Source of the DNA: Tragulus kanchil
Taxonomy: Eukaryota; Chordata; Mammalia; Artiodactyla; Tragulidae
Direction of reading: 5' to 3'
Length of the DNA stretch: 64,000 nucleotides
NCBI GenBank assembly: GCA_022376925.1
Contig: JAIOJX010000004.1
Location: forward strand, 176,729,501-176,793,500
Part shown: positions 21,091-33,166 of the stretch, in pieces
Layout of the letters: every line of letters starts with the position of its first letter
How positions within the stretch are numbered: the stretch's first letter is position 1
Program-made: the position numbers and the translations under genes
Notes under the pieces: model-generated
The model's input: the letters and a program-made list of their open reading frames with translations, nothing else
The model's database searches: none
Told to the model about the DNA's origin: nothing

Positions 21091-21427
21091 AACGTGCTCA
21101 GCAAGCAGATACCTGACCTATTATAGGATGTGCACAGACAAGAGAATGAACAGGGAGCTAAAAGCAAGTGTGGAGGGGAGGGGAGAAAGACAGCTGGACG
21201 AGACCAAAGGCTGACCAGTCAGGGGGTGCACGTGCGTGTCAGGTTCACGGCTCAGGGTGAGGGGCACCCCGTCACACCAGCCCCTTCCAAGCCGGCCCAA
21301 CCTCCCTGCTCCCCAACACACGGGGCAGCCTGAACAGCCGAGGCTCAGCAGGTGGGAAACAGGAGCATGGGGGACTATGAGCTCCAGGGATGCCCCGAGG
21401 AGCCCATCCCACCGCCCCTGCACTCAC

Positions 21428-21486
21428 TGAATGAACTGCAGCCCCTTCTCGATGTCCGCCTTCCGTCTCTGCCTCTCCATCAGTCT
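21428..21486 (-). CDS. ZC3H7B: ZC3H7B exon 2 (start codon), copy 1
   Basis: First coding exon. The ATG is at 21480-21478 on the minus strand, preceded by acceptor ctctccccag and six untranslated bases. It encodes MERQRRKADIEKGLQFI plus two bases of the next Gln codon and ends at donor GTGAGTG (phase 2). The peptide is the known N-terminus of ZC3H7B, a basic/acidic helix before the TPRs. The same exon occurs again at 22525-22583 in the adjacent tandem unit with identical sequence, so one of the two is surplus. If both were spliced in, the frame would be disrupted. Confidence 0.93.
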
Positions 21487-22524
21487 CTGGGGAGAGAACA
21501 CAGTCCGTGAGGAGGCAGCGGGCAGGCTGCCGTCCACCCCACCTCCCCACCCTAGGCTCCCTCCCTCCCTGCTCACCCCACCTCGCAGGTTGTCAAGGCG
21601 ACCCTGAGGGCGGTGATCTGTCTTAGGGTCTACAAAGACCGTCTGAACCAGGTACACACCCACATCCCACTGGACCCTGAGTCTGGACAGCACCTTCAAC
21701 GGGCAAGGGCTACATGGAGGCCACCCCCGTTTCCCACCCCTGGGTGGGGCTGCCGCACAGCAAAGGACACCCTCGAGGTCAAGGCAAAAACCTTCTTCTC
21801 CCATCAAGCACCGTTTGGAGAGAAGAAACCCAGAAAATGCAAGCATGCCTGTGAGGTTGGCTGCCAGCTCCCCAGCGCGGCCAGGACCAGGGCCATCGCA
21901 CTGGCAAGGGCTCACTATGCATCTGTCTGCTCTGCCAGGGCCTGGGGCCAGGCTCGGGGCTCAGGCCAGAGTGCCAGCGCCAACACTGGCCCACCATGTG
22001 ACTCTGGATCTTGGTCGTCTTCCTGACTGACAGGGACAGCGGGGCTGACGGCACTCCCAATGCCCTGGCTGTCATGAGGGCTGGAGGTGACCTGTGCAGA
22101 GGCCTGGCAAAATGGGAGAAAAAACCACCTGTTGAGCTTAAAGATTAGAGAGATGACGGATGTGAAAGGCCCAGCACAGAATGGAAAAACGTGCTCAGCA
22201 AGCAGATACCTGACCTATTATAGGATGTGCACAGACAAGAGAATGAACAGGGAGCTAAAAGCAAGTGTGGAGGGGAGGGGAGAAAGACAGCTGGACGAGA
22301 CCAAAGGCTGACCAGTCAGGGGGTGCACGTGCGTGTCAGGTTCACGGCTCAGGGTGAGGGGCACCCCGTCACACCAGCCCCTTCCAAGCCGGCCCAACCT
22401 CCCTGCTCCCCAACACACGGGGCAGCCTGAACAGCCGAGGCTCAGCAGGTGGGAAACAGGAGCATGGGGGACTATGAGCTCCAGGGATGCCCCGAGGAGC
22501 CCATCCCACCGCCCCTGCACTCAC

Positions 22525-22583
22525 TGAATGAACTGCAGCCCCTTCTCGATGTCCGCCTTCCGTCTCTGCCTCTCCATCAGTCT
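22525..22583 (-). CDS. ZC3H7B: ZC3H7B exon 2 (start codon), copy 2
   Basis: Exact duplicate of the start-codon exon, 1097 bp away in the second unit of the 21.0-23.2 kb tandem duplication. The ATG is at 22577-22575 and acceptor and donor are intact. Because this copy is nearer the promoter it would be transcribed first. It is probably a false duplicate, and which copy is kept in a corrected assembly is arbitrary. Confidence 0.85.
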
Positions 22584-23203
22584 CTGGGGAGAGAACACAG
22601 TCCGTGAGGAGGCAGCGGGTAGGCTGCCGTCCACCCCACCTCCCCACCCTAGGCTCCCTCCCTCCCTGCTCACCCCACCTCGCAGGTTGTCAAGGCGACC
22701 CTGAGGGCGGTGATCTGTCTTAGGGTCTACAAAGACCGTCTGAACCAGGTACACACCCACATCCCACTGGACCCTGAGTCTGGACAGCACCTTCAACGGG
22801 CAAGGGCTACATGGAGGCCACCCCTGTTTCCCACCCCTGGGTGGGGCTGCCGCACAGCAAAGGACACCCTCGAGGTCAAGGCAAAAACCTTCTTCTCCCA
22901 TCAAGCACCGTTTGGAGAGAAGAAACCCAGAAAATGCAAGCATGCCTGTGAGGTTGGCTGCCAGCTCCCCAGCGCGGCCAGGACCAGGGCCATCGCACTG
23001 GCAAGGGCTCACTATGCATCTGTCTGCTCTGCCAGGGCCTGGGGCCAGGCTCGGGGCTCAGGCCAGAGTGCCAGCGCCAACACTGGCCCACCATGTGACT
23101 CTGGATCTTGGTCGTCTTCCTGACTGACAGGGACAGCGGGGCTGACGGCACTCCCAATGCCCTGGCTGTCATGAGGGCTGGAGGTGACCTGTGCAGAGGC
23201 CTG

Positions 23204-24551
23204 GCCTGGAGCCGCAGTCCACAGCCACACGAGTCTGTGTCCGCCACGCGCACACGGCTCCTCCCTCTTGCCCGAAACCCTGCAAGTATTTCCTGGGATG
23301 GACACAACCGTTAAGCCCCTGTTCTCCTGCAGGCAGCGGGCGGCCGTGGCCCCAGGCAGCCTGTGCCTCACTGACCAGGCCTCCTGGTCTGTCTCTTCGT
23401 CCTCGATGTCCCCGTCAGGGACGCAAGCTCTTGTCCTCCTCACACCCAAGCCCCATGCCAGGCCTCCAGCCGGAGGCTGCTGGGGTTTCCGGCTCTGGGC
23501 CTTTGCCTTAGCAATTCCTTTCGCCTCCGCTGCCACGCTCCTCTCCATCCCATGAAAGAGGCTCCACCCATCCCTCGAAGCTTGGCTCCTCCACCGAGCC
23601 GGTCCTGATCCCCGCAACAGGACCACCACACTATCACCCACTTTCCGGGAAGTCAGACCCAACCCTCTCCCTGGAAGAGAGGCTCTGTGGGTGGGAAAGA
23701 CACAGGGTAGCCCAGCACTTGACCTGGGGTGGGAGCAGGCACCCCGCAGGCCTGGACCACCAGCGGCACCGGGCGTGGCCACAGGGACCCTGCCGCGGTC
23801 CCCATGCCCCTGGCCTCCCCTCCATCTGTCCCCACCATCGGGGGTGTGGCCTGGCCCCAGTGCCTCAAGGCTATCACACGAGTCTCACAAACCACAGATC
23901 AGACCTCTTCCTCCTCAGCCTCGAGCCGCTCTCCCTCTGATGGTAGCTCCCCACGCCGGCACATACCGCGTGGGAACACCTGTCCTGTCACTCTCCTGCC
24001 CCCAACCCCCGGACCCTGTTCAGCCCACAGTCATCTTGGAAAGCCCCCGCGGTCAGAGGGGTGTCTCTGAGCCTGTCCTCTTGGCCCTGAGGTCCAAGCA
24101 GACTTAACAGAAACAAATGCTGCCTGCAACCATCCCAGTGGTGATCCCTGATAGATCTGAATCCCGTGTCGGGGAATAAACATTCTCTGACTCAGGCCGT
24201 ATGAAGGCTCCTCAGCCGGTGGGTGTGAGTCCATCTCTCTAACCCAAATCCCAAAGCAGCAGGGCAGCCGTGCACGTGGGCTGGGCAGAGGGGTCCAGAT
24301 CCTCGCTGAGTGGCAATTTCCTGCTGTGTAACATGGAGACTACAACCAGTGCCCACTGACAGGATCCACAGAGAGAAGGCACTCATTTCAGGGCCGGGCA
24401 CATAGCAGACAATGAATGACGGCTATTAGATCAGAATTCTTATGAAGAACATTCAAGTCAATAGCTGCTGTGTGTCCATTACATGCAAATGAGAACAGGA
24501 GGACAGCAGAGCCCACCAGCCACAGGTGAGGAGCTGGAGAAAGGCCCACGT
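23204..24551. other. Intron 1 segment without recognised repeats
   Basis: GC-moderate unique sequence next to exon 2; only a MIR-like stretch (24295-24440) stands out. Open frames here lack recognisable domains. Confidence 0.6.
24295..24440 (+). mobile_element. MIR-like fragment
   Basis: gggccgggcacatagcagac and tgaatgacggctatta resemble the MIR 3' end. Confidence 0.45.
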
Positions 24552-24651
24552 GGTCGGCCTGTTGAGGATGCAGAGAAGAACCAAGGGGACAAAGTCTGCC
24601 CTCTTTTAGCACACATGTTCTGGAGGACAGGGGACACAACATATACATTTA

Positions 24652-24828
24652 AGGGACTTGGTGGTACAGTGGCGAAGACTCCACATTCTCAATGCAGGGG
24701 GCCCGGTTCAATCCCTGGTCAGGGAACGAGATCCCACATGTCACACGGAAGCTCGAAGATCCGGCATACGACACGCAACCAAGACTCAGGGCAGCAAAAT
24801 ACATTAGTAAGTAAATACATTTTAAAAA
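24652..24828 (+). mobile_element. CHR-type SINE
   Basis: gggacttggtggtacagtgg head, gttcaatccctgg B-box-like motif, A-rich tail. Confidence 0.75.
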
Positions 24829-24885
24829 AAATAGTGTTCTATTTTTTTCTCTCTCTTTTTTCTTTTTCCCCATCATGCCTCTTTT

Positions 24886-25104
24886 ATTTATATTTATTTT
24901 CACCAATTTTTTAATTCTTTGGCATGAGTGGGCCTCTCATTGCAGTGGCCTCTCTCACTACAGAGCACTGGCTCTGGGTGCATGTGCTCCAGAGCGCAGT
25001 CTAGCCACTCCGTGGCATGTGGGATCTTCCCAGGCCAGGGATGGAACCAGTGCCCCCTGCACTGAAAGGTGGACTTCCTATCCCCTAGACCACCAGGGAT
25101 GCCC
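24886..25104 (-). mobile_element. CHR-type SINE
   Basis: Reverse orientation, ends in gaccaccagggatgccc. Confidence 0.78.
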
Positions 25105-25143
25105 AATAAATACTTTTAAATACTTTTAAAAATAAAATGAACA

Positions 25144-25330
25144 GGGCCTCCCTGGTAGCACAGTGGTAAAGAGTTTTTCTGCCAATGCAGGAGACACAGG
25201 TTCGATCCCTGATCCAGGAAGATCCCATATGCTACAGAGCAGTGAAGCCCACGAGCCACAACCATTGAGCGTGAGCTCTAGAGCCTTGGAGCTGCAACTA
25301 CTGAGCCATGGACCGCAACTATTGAAGTTA
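25144..25330 (+). mobile_element. CHR-type SINE
   Basis: ggcctccctggtagcacagt head, ggttcgatccctga motif, degenerate gagccacaaccattgagc body. Confidence 0.8.
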
Positions 25331-25738
25331 GAAAAACCCCTAGACTGCCATGAAAGGATTGTTGGTAAAACTATGGACAATAAGGCAATTCTGGTGAGAT
25401 CTCAGATGAAAATGAAGAATAAGTTACCTGAAACTGGAGGAGAGCTGATCCTTTTTATAAACAATCATAGTGTTTTAAACAGTAGAATTGTGTTCTATGT
25501 TTGACGGCGGTAGACTTGGCAAATTAGGAAAATGGACAGTTAGCAGAGGTTGCTTTCCAACCCAAGTATGGAAGTGGTGGTAAGGGTCCTCCTCACCACT
25601 TAGGGTAAAATGTGACTGACAAGTAAAAGGAAGGTTTGTGGTCGGCCTGTTGAGGATGCAGAGAAGAACCAAGGGGACAAAGTCTGCCCTCTTTTAGCAC
25701 ACATGTTCTGGAGGACAGGGGACACAACATATACATTT

Positions 25739-25915
25739 AAGGGACTTGGTGGTACAGTGGCGAAGACTCCACATTCTCAATGCAGGGGGCCCGGTTCAAT
25801 CCCTGGTCAGGGAACGAGATCCCACATGTCACACGGAAGCTCGAAGATCCGGCATACGACACGCAACCAAGACTCAGGGCAGCAAATACATTAGCAAGTA
25901 AATACATTTAAAAAA
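25739..25915 (+). mobile_element. CHR-type SINE (duplicate)
   Basis: Copy of 24652-24828 in duplication 7. Confidence 0.75.
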
Positions 25916-25972
25916 AAATAGTGTTCTATTTTTTTCTCTCTCTTTTTTCTTTTTCCCCATCATGCCTCTTTT

Positions 25973-26191
25973 ATTTATATTTATTTTCACCAATTTTTTA
26001 ATTCTTTGGCATGAGTGGGCCTCTCATTGCAGTGGCCTCTCTCACTGCAGAGCACTGGCTCTGGGTGCATGTGCTCCAGAGCGCAGTCTAGCCACTCCGT
26101 GGCATGTGGGATCTTCCCAGGCCAGGGATGGAACCAGTGCCCCCTGCACTGAAAGGTGGACTTCCTATCCCCTAGACCACCAGGGATGCCC
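25973..26191 (-). mobile_element. CHR-type SINE (duplicate)
   Basis: Copy of 24886-25104 in duplication 7. Confidence 0.78.
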
Positions 26192-26230
26192 AATAAATAC
26201 TTTTAAATACTTTTAAAAATAAAATGAACA

Positions 26231-26417
26231 GGGCCTCCCTGGTAGCACAGTGGTAAAGAGATTTTCTGCCAATGCAGGAGACACAGGTTCGATCCCTGAT
26301 CCAGGAAGATCCCATATGCTACAGAGCAGTGAAGCCCACGAGCCACAACCATTGAGCGTGAGCTCTAGAGCCTTGGAGCTGCAACTACTGAGCCATGGAC
26401 CGCAACTATTGAAGTTA
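26231..26417 (+). mobile_element. CHR-type SINE (duplicate)
   Basis: Copy of 25144-25330 in duplication 7. Confidence 0.8.
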
Positions 26418-26755
26418 GAAAAACCCCTAGACTGCCATGAAAGGATTGTTGGTAAAACTATGGACAATAAGGCAATTCTGGTGAGATCTCAGATGAAAAT
26501 GAAGAATAAGTTACCTGAAACTGGAGGAGAGCTGATCCTTTTTATAAACAATCATAGTGTTTTAAACAGCAGAATTGTGTTCTATGTTTGACGGCGGGTA
26601 GACTTGGCAAATTAGGAAAATGGACAGTTAGCAGAGGTTGCTTTCCAACCCAAGTATGGAAGTGGTGGTAAGGGTCCTCCTCACCATTTAGGGTAAAATG
26701 TGACTGACATGAGATGAACTGAAGAAGGAACTGTTTAATAAAAAGCAACCAGAGG

Positions 26756-27000
26756 GCTTCCCTGGTGGTTCAGTGGGTAGGGAGTCCGCCTTGCAGTGCA
26801 GGGGGCACCAGTTCAATCCCTGGCCTCCTGGGAAGATCCCACGCGCTGCAGAGTGGTTGGACTGGTGTGTCCAATTACGAGCCAGCGCTCTGGAGTATGT
26901 GCACCTGGAGCCAGTGCTCTGCAGCAAGAGAGGCCACTGAGATGGAAGGCCCACACAGGCCAAAGAATAAAGATGGATGAAAATAAATAAATAAAAAACC
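26756..27000 (+). mobile_element. CHR-type SINE
   Basis: ggcttccctggtggttcagt head, ggccactgagatggaaggcc body, A-rich tail. Confidence 0.85.
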
Positions 27001-27329
27001 AATGAAAGAGGCCAAAATTTAAAAGAAAATCAATAAAAAGAGGAGGCCAAAAATTTTTTTAAAAAGAAAGCAATCAGAACTTAAAGAATTAGCCACTCTC
27101 AACCAATCCATATTTCAAAAAAACAAAAACAAAAACAAACCAAGGAGTGTTCTGAAGAGCACACCAAGGCTGTGGCTGAACAACCAGGTGATTAGTATGG
27201 ATCCAATCACCATCCACCATCAGCAGAAGTCAGAAACAGAGATGGGACTACGGCAGCAGAAATAAGGCCAGTCTGAACGGAAGGGGACAGAGAAAGCTGA
27301 ATGACAGAATGAAGGAAGGCTGTCATTTA

Positions 27330-27494
27330 AAAGAATGAAATGATGCCATTTGCAGCAACATACATGGGCCTAGAGAATATCATACTGAGTGATGTAAGTC
27401 ACACAGAGAAGCAGAAATATTGTATGACATCCTTATATGTGCAATCTAAAAAAGAAATGATATAAATGAACTTACTTACAAAACAGAGACTATG
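27330..27494 (+). mobile_element. L1 3' end, cut by a duplication seam
   Basis: Begins like the L1 3' region at 28417 but stops abruptly at the 27508 seam. Confidence 0.7.
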
Positions 27495-27840
27495 AGCAGG
27501 TATAGAAAACACCTAGACTGCCATGAAAGGATTGTTGGTAAAACTATGGACAATAAGGCAATTCTGGTGAGATCTCAGGTGAAAATGAAGAATAAGTTAC
27601 CTGAAACTGGAGGAGAGCTGATCCTTTTTATAAACAATCATAGTGTTTTAAACAGTAGAATTGTGTTCTATGTTTGACGGCGGGTAGACTTGGCAAATTA
27701 GGAAAATGGACAGTTAGCAGAGGTTGCTTTCCAACCCAAGTATGGAAGTGGTGGTAAGGGTCCTCCTCACCACTTAGGGTAAAATGTGACTGACATGAGA
27801 TGAACTGAAGAAGGAACTGTTTAATAAAAAGCAACCAGAG

Positions 27841-28086
27841 GGCTTCCTTGGTGGTTCAGTGGGTAGGGAGTCCGCCTTGCAGTGCAGGGGGCACCAGTTC
27901 AATCCCTGGCCTCCTGGGAAGATCCCACGCGCTGCAGAGCGGTTGGACTGGTGTGTCCAATTACGAGCCAGCGCTCTGGAGTATGTGCACCTGGAGCCAG
28001 TGCTCTGCAGCAAGAGAGGCCACTGAGATGGAAGGCCCACACAGGCCAAAGAATAAAGATGGATGAAAATAAATAAATAAAAAACC
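27841..28086 (+). mobile_element. CHR-type SINE (duplicate)
   Basis: Copy of 26756-27000 in duplication 8. Confidence 0.85.
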
Positions 28087-28416
28087 AATAAAAGAGGCCA
28101 AAATTTAAAAGAAAATCAATAAAAAGAGGAGGCCAAAAATTTTTTTATAAAGAAAGCAACCAGAACTTGAAGAATTAGCACACTCTCAACCAATCCATAT
28201 TTCAAAAAAACAAAAACAAAAACAAACCAAGGAGTGTTCTGAAGAGCACACCAAGGCTGTGGCTGAACAACCAGGTGATTAGCTTGGATCCAGTCACCAT
28301 CCACCATCAGCAGAAGTCAGAAACAGAGATGGGACTACGGCAGCAGAAATAAGGCCAGTCTGAATGGAAGGGGACAGAGAAAGCTGAATGACAGAATGAA
28401 GGAAGGCTGTCATTTA

Positions 28417-28862
28417 AAAGAATGAAATGATGTCATTTTCGGCAACATACATGGGCCTAGACAATGTCATACTGAGTGATGTAAGTCACACAGAGAAGCA
28501 GAAATATTGTATGACATCCTTATATGTGCAATCTATAAAAGAAATGATATAAATGAACTTACTTACAAAACAGAGACTCACAGACTTCGAAAACGAACTT
28601 ACGGTTGCCAGGGTGGGGGTGGGGAGAGATAGTCAGGGACTTTAGGAAGGTCATGTACACACTACTAAATTTGAAATGAATAACCAACAAGGACCTACTG
28701 TCTAACACATGGAACTCTGCTCAATGTTATGTACCAACTTGGACAGGAGGGGGAGAATGGATACATGTATATGTATGGCTGAGTCCCTTCACTGTTCACC
28801 TGAAATTCTCACGACATTGTTAAGTGGCTGTATCCCAATACAAAATAAAAAGCTTAAAGTAT
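28417..28862 (+). mobile_element. L1 3' UTR fragment
   Basis: Typical artiodactyl L1 3' sequence: gcaacatacatgggcctaga, atgtgcaatctataaaagaa, aaggacctactgtctaacac, ending caatacaaaataaaaag. Non-coding, 5' truncated. Confidence 0.75.
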
Positions 28863-29461
28863 GGGGAGAAAAAGAAAAATCACTTTTCTTTTTGAGCTGA
28901 AAAAAAAAAAGAATGAAGGAAGGCTGTAGGACTTCTAGAGTTGTATAGGACAGGACCATAGCGCCATTTGGCTGCAAACATGTTCTTCCTTTCCTGCAAA
29001 CTCAGAGCCTCGGGGGGCCAAGTGCTGGCAGAGCTGCAGGGGTGATGCTGTGGCCCAGGGGGCCAGGAAGGCGGCACATCACGCCAAAGAAGATGACTCT
29101 CAAGCCTTAAAATCGAATGGAATTTGTCCCACTGGGCTTTGTACATGCTTAGAGCCTGTGACTGCTTTCTTCTTCCCCATGAATCCCTTCAAGAAGGCAA
29201 ATGTGGATCCCAGGCCTGTGCCACAGTCACTGTATTCTGAAATCTTGTAACTTGTCTGGTTTCATAGATTCACAGCTGGAGAGGGATTCTGCTTTAGGAT
29301 GAATCATTCCTCTAAGTCTCAACTGTATCTGTTCAGATGAGACTTTGGACTTGAGAGTTGATGCTGGAACGAGTTGAGAATTGGGGGTTATTGGGATGGA
29401 ATGAATTCCTTTGGCATGTGATGAGAAACATGAATTTGGGGGTAGGGTGGGAAGAGCAGAA

Positions 29462-29863
29462 TTTATAGACTGAATGTTTGTGTTCCCCACAAAGCACATG
29501 CTGGAAGCCCTAACCACCAGTGTGGCTGTTAGGAAACAGGAGCCTCTGAAGAGGTGATTAAGGTTCAATGGGGTTACAGGGATAGGGTCCTGATCTGACA
29601 GGATTAGCTTCTTTATTAGAAGAGACATCAGGGAGGTCTCCCTCTCCCTGTGGGCGGGCGTCACGAGGAAAGGCTAGATGAGGCCAATGAGAAGGCAGCC
29701 AGCCGCCTGCAAGAAGGAGGAGCGCTCTCAACAGGAACCAACTCTGTTGGCACCTGGATCTGGGTTGTTTGCACGAGGAAACTGCGGGAAAGTAAGATGT
29801 GTGTTGTTGAAGGCACCCAGTCTATGGTATTTTGTCATAGCAGCCAGAGCAGACTAAGCCAGT
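29462..29863 (+). mobile_element. MLT1-like MaLR LTR, degraded
   Basis: Start gactgaatgtttgtgttccc and end caccctag-type ... acccagtctatggtattttg then agcagactaagcc match the ends of MLT1-type LTRs. An old non-coding remnant of an endogenous retroviral-like element; no ORF. Confidence 0.65.
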
Positions 29864-30184
29864 GGCTACTGTTCTCAGCTAAAGAGGGAGGTGAGTCCCT
29901 CCAAGTGGAGGGTCAGGCACAACTCTAAGAGGGCACCTGGTGGAAGAACAAGGAGCGGGTAAGCTGAATCAGTCTTGCTTCCTTCTAAAGAAAAAAGTCC
30001 AAGGAGAAAATTGAGGCCGGATTTCCCCAGATCCCACCACCAACTCTGGGTAAAGGCTCTTATAATTTAGGAATTCCAAGCTGGACCTACCTCCAATGGG
30101 CTTGTCTCGAAAATACAGCTGTGAAGAAAGCGTCAACAGAAAACCATTCCCTCAGTGTACCATAGGTGACCTCACTGAACCCGA

Positions 30185-30360
30185 GTGCATGCTGGTTCAA
30201 ATCCAAAATCTGTTCCCTATTAACTGCATATAAGCTGCTTAATTTCTCAGTGCCTCACTTCCCTCGCTTCTAAAACAGAAATAGTACCTATGGTCCGGGG
30301 TGGTTGTGAAAGTTCAATGAGGTGTTTGACGCACGATAAACATTTAATAGCAACTATTTT
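30185..30360 (+). mobile_element. MIR-like fragment
   Basis: ggttcaaatccaaaatctg, gtgcctcacttccctc, aaaacagaaatagtacctat fit MIR in order. Confidence 0.55.
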
Positions 30361-30399
30361 TGTTTTATAAACATTATAATTACTTTTAAAAGATGGGCA

Positions 30400-30556
30400 A
30401 AGAGGACTTCCCTGGTGGTCCAGTGGTTAAGACTCTGTGCTTCTAATGCAGGGGGCCCAGGTTTGATCCCTGGTCAGGGAACTAGATCCCACATGCCATA
30501 ACTAAGACCCCGTGTAGCCAAGTTAAGATAAAAAAAGTAATTAAAAAAAAAAAAAA
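30400..30556 (+). mobile_element. CHR-type SINE, short form
   Basis: gacttccctggtggtccagt head, ggtttgatccctgg motif, A-rich tail. Confidence 0.85.
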
Positions 30557-30618
30557 GACGGGCAAAGACATAAACAGGAAATTCACAGGAAACATAATTC
30601 ATTAAGGAAAGATACTCA

Positions 30619-30942
30619 GGGAACTTTCCTGGTGGTCCAGTGGTTAAGAATCCACCTGCCAATGCAGAGCACAAGGGTTCCATCCCTGATCAGGGAAGAT
30701 ACCATGTTCCTCGGAGCTACTAAGCCCGTACGCCACAGCTACTGAGCTTGTCCACCAAAGCCCGAGAACCACAACTACAGAAGCCTACATGTCCTAGAGC
30801 CCGTGCTCCGCAACAAGAGAAGTCATGGCACTAAGCAGCCCACACACTGTAACTACAGAGTAGCCCCCGCTCACTGCAACTAGAGAAAAGCCTGTGTAGC
30901 AACAAAGACCTTGCACAGCCAAAAATAAATAAATAAACAAAT
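30619..30942 (+). mobile_element. CHR-type SINE, long form
   Basis: Head plus repeated cacaactac / gagcc units, ends acagccaaaaataaataaat. Confidence 0.85.
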
Positions 30943-31036
30943 AAGATTACTTTTAAATGATTAGAAAATAGAAAGATGGGCAAAGGACATAAACAGGAAA
31001 TTTACAGGATCATAATTCATTAAGAAAAGACACCCA

Positions 31037-31290
31037 GGGGCTTTCCTGGTGATCCATGGAAAAATCTAGATGCCCATGCAGGGGACACACAAATTCAATC
31101 CCTGGTCCAGGAAAATCCCACATGCTGGGGGAGGGGGGCAACCAAGCCCACGTGTCACAAGTACTGAGCCCTAGAGCCTGTGCTCCACAAGAGAAGCCAC
31201 CACAATGAGAAGCCTGCTCACTGCAACTACAGAAAGCCCACGCACTGCAACAAAGATTCTGTGCAGCCACAATAAATAAATACAATGTAA
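31037..31290 (+). mobile_element. CHR-type SINE, long form
   Basis: ggggctttcctggtgatcca head, ends gcagccacaataaataaata. Confidence 0.8.
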
Positions 31291-31299
31291 AGAAAAAAA

Positions 31300-32870
31300 A
31301 AAAAGTTGAAACAACTCTTCACCAATGAGGCTAATGAGAGAAAAGAGCCTGGCCCATGAACTGGAGAAAAGGGCACTCAGCACAGCCACAGTGCTCAGCA
31401 ACATCTACCAAATGAGCAAGCTGTCTACCCAGCAGCCAGCTTCACGTCTTCCTCTGTGGCACAGTAGTTTGTGAACACGCGCTGGGCTAAAGAAAGGTTC
31501 TTTTTCTTGTCAGTGACTGGCTTGGGCAAGGGCATGTGAATCATCCTGGCCAAAAGAAAGGTGGGAAATCAGTCAAGGGCTTCTGGGAAAGGCTTCCTTC
31601 ACCCTTAAAATGGGACAGGCGTGACAATCCCCTTCTCTGCTACCGTGGGCCAGTGTGTGGTAAGAAGATGGCGGAGCAGAAAGACAGAGCAATGGTGTTT
31701 AACGATAGGTCTGACTCAAGAAATTCACTGACCTTGGAACTGCCCCACTTCGTTTGTCATTTGACAAGATAATAAACTCCATTTTGAGGAAAGAATTCTG
31801 TTCCTTGACGCCAAACACCTTCCAAATGATAGTGTCCTTTCCCCTTGGAGAAACTTCTCTTCCAAGAATTTAACCTACCAAAATCCTTGTACAAGCCTGC
31901 AAATTATATTTATACAGGGGCACATGTGTTTAAAGAGTAAAAAACTAGAAGCAACCTTAATGCCCATCAGTAAAGAATTAGCTTGATCAATCCACTGCAT
32001 TATGGAATACAATCCAGCTACTGAATTCTATATGGACTATCGTGGAGATGCCTCTGTACATGGTTGAGAAAGGAAACAAAGGAGCAGATTTCAGAACATT
32101 TGGGCTTGTATGATTGCATCTGTGTGCAATGTGTGTTTATATAAAGAAGGAGTCGGAGAGAATATTCTCCAGTTTAACTAGTTCTTTCTGGGAACTGGGA
32201 TCCGCTAAGAGGCAACAGCACACAGATCTTTATCCCTTCTGCTTTATATGCCTCAGCGGGGTTTGGATTTTTTGCAGATAGCAAGTATTTGTCTTGTAAT
32301 CGAAAATACAAAAATGAGACGACGGACTCGAGGCCAACAGTAGGACACGGGCCAAATGGAAACCAGTAGCTTGATTTTAGACCCAGTGCTCTGGGATTGC
32401 CAAACTGTCCATGGACTGTTCTTCTCAAGAAAAAGACCAAACCACTGACCCGAGAACCACGAAGGAAGCACAGTATTTTTTCCACTTTGGAGAAAGGTTT
32501 GGAGATGACATAATTTTAGAGGCTCAGATCTTCATCAGACCAGGCAGGGTCTGGGCCAGGCTCTCCAAAATCTCAACGTCTGGCCCGTGTTTGACACAGA
32601 GCAAGTGCTCAGGAAATGGTGGTTTGGATGAAAAAGAAATAGATGAATAAGACATGGATGAATGAGTATCACCTCATCCAACCCAAGCATTACACAGATA
32701 AGAATGAATGAGTGCTGAATAAATGAATGAAAAAAGCCAATACAAAGACAAATTCATAACCAGGAAATAAGATTAACATTTTATGAGTGACGACCATGTT
32801 CCAGGGCTGTCAAGAACCCTATACACATGGTACCTTTCTTCTTTTGCAGGGGGGAGAGGGGGGATTTTTT
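31300..32870. other. Intron 1 segment, unassigned
   Basis: AT-moderate sequence including a decayed stretch near 31900-32160 that resembles an old L1 3' region (ttatggaatac, cgtggagatgc). Nothing else recognised. Confidence 0.4.
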
Positions 32871-32879
32871 AAGTGAATG

Positions 32880-33157
32880 TTTTTTACTTTTTTAAAAAAT
32901 TTGGCCTCTTTTATTGCTTTTTAAAATTTATTTCCATCCATCTTCATTTTTTGGCCTGTGTGGGCCTCCTACTGCAGTGGCCTCTCTTGCTGCAGAGCAC
33001 CAGCTCTGGGCGCATGCACTCCAGAGTGCTGGCTCGTAATTGGACACACCCAGCCAGCCGCTCCGTGGTACGCGGGATCCTCCCAGACCAGGGATCAAAC
33101 TGGCACCCCTAGCACTGTAAGGTGAAATCTTTACCCACTGGACCACCAGGAAAGCCC
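32880..33157 (-). mobile_element. CHR-type SINE
   Basis: Reverse orientation; ctctgggcgcatgcactcca body; ends gaccaccaggaaagcccc. Confidence 0.85.
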
Positions 33158-33166
33158 CTTCTATTC

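Larger units (their letters stand above)
16876..21427 (-). other. ZC3H7B: ZC3H7B intron 2
   Basis: Contains a BovB fragment, a CHR SINE, duplication 5 with a Bov-tA in each unit, and a MIR. The rest is unassigned. Confidence 0.8.
21003..23203. repeat. Tandem duplication 6 (period 1097 bp), seam ~22109
   Basis: 21003-22106 recurs as 22109-23203. It contains the start-codon exon 2. The first 45 bases of the second unit are missing several bases relative to the first; the rest is almost identical. Confidence 0.96.
24552..26710. repeat. Tandem duplication 7 (period 1087 bp), seam ~25639
   Basis: 24552-25635 recurs as 25639-26710, duplicating three SINEs. A few substitutions and poly-A length changes are seen. 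Confidence 0.95.
26422..28582. repeat. Tandem duplication 8 (period 1086 bp), seam ~27508
   Basis: 26422-27493 recurs as 27508-28582. It is chained to duplication 7, so ctagactgccatgaaagg occurs at ~25340, ~26427 and ~27512. The first unit breaks an L1 3' end at ~27494. Confidence 0.95.

Noticed and set aside
23012..23782. 256-codon open frame on the minus strand in intron 1
   Set aside because: No recognisable domain and no match to ZC3H7B; chance frame in GC-rich DNA, partly inside duplication 6.
25144..25200. tRNA-like gene from A/B-box motifs such as ggttcgatccctga
   Set aside because: These are the tRNA-derived heads of SINEs, truncated and without a cloverleaf that closes.
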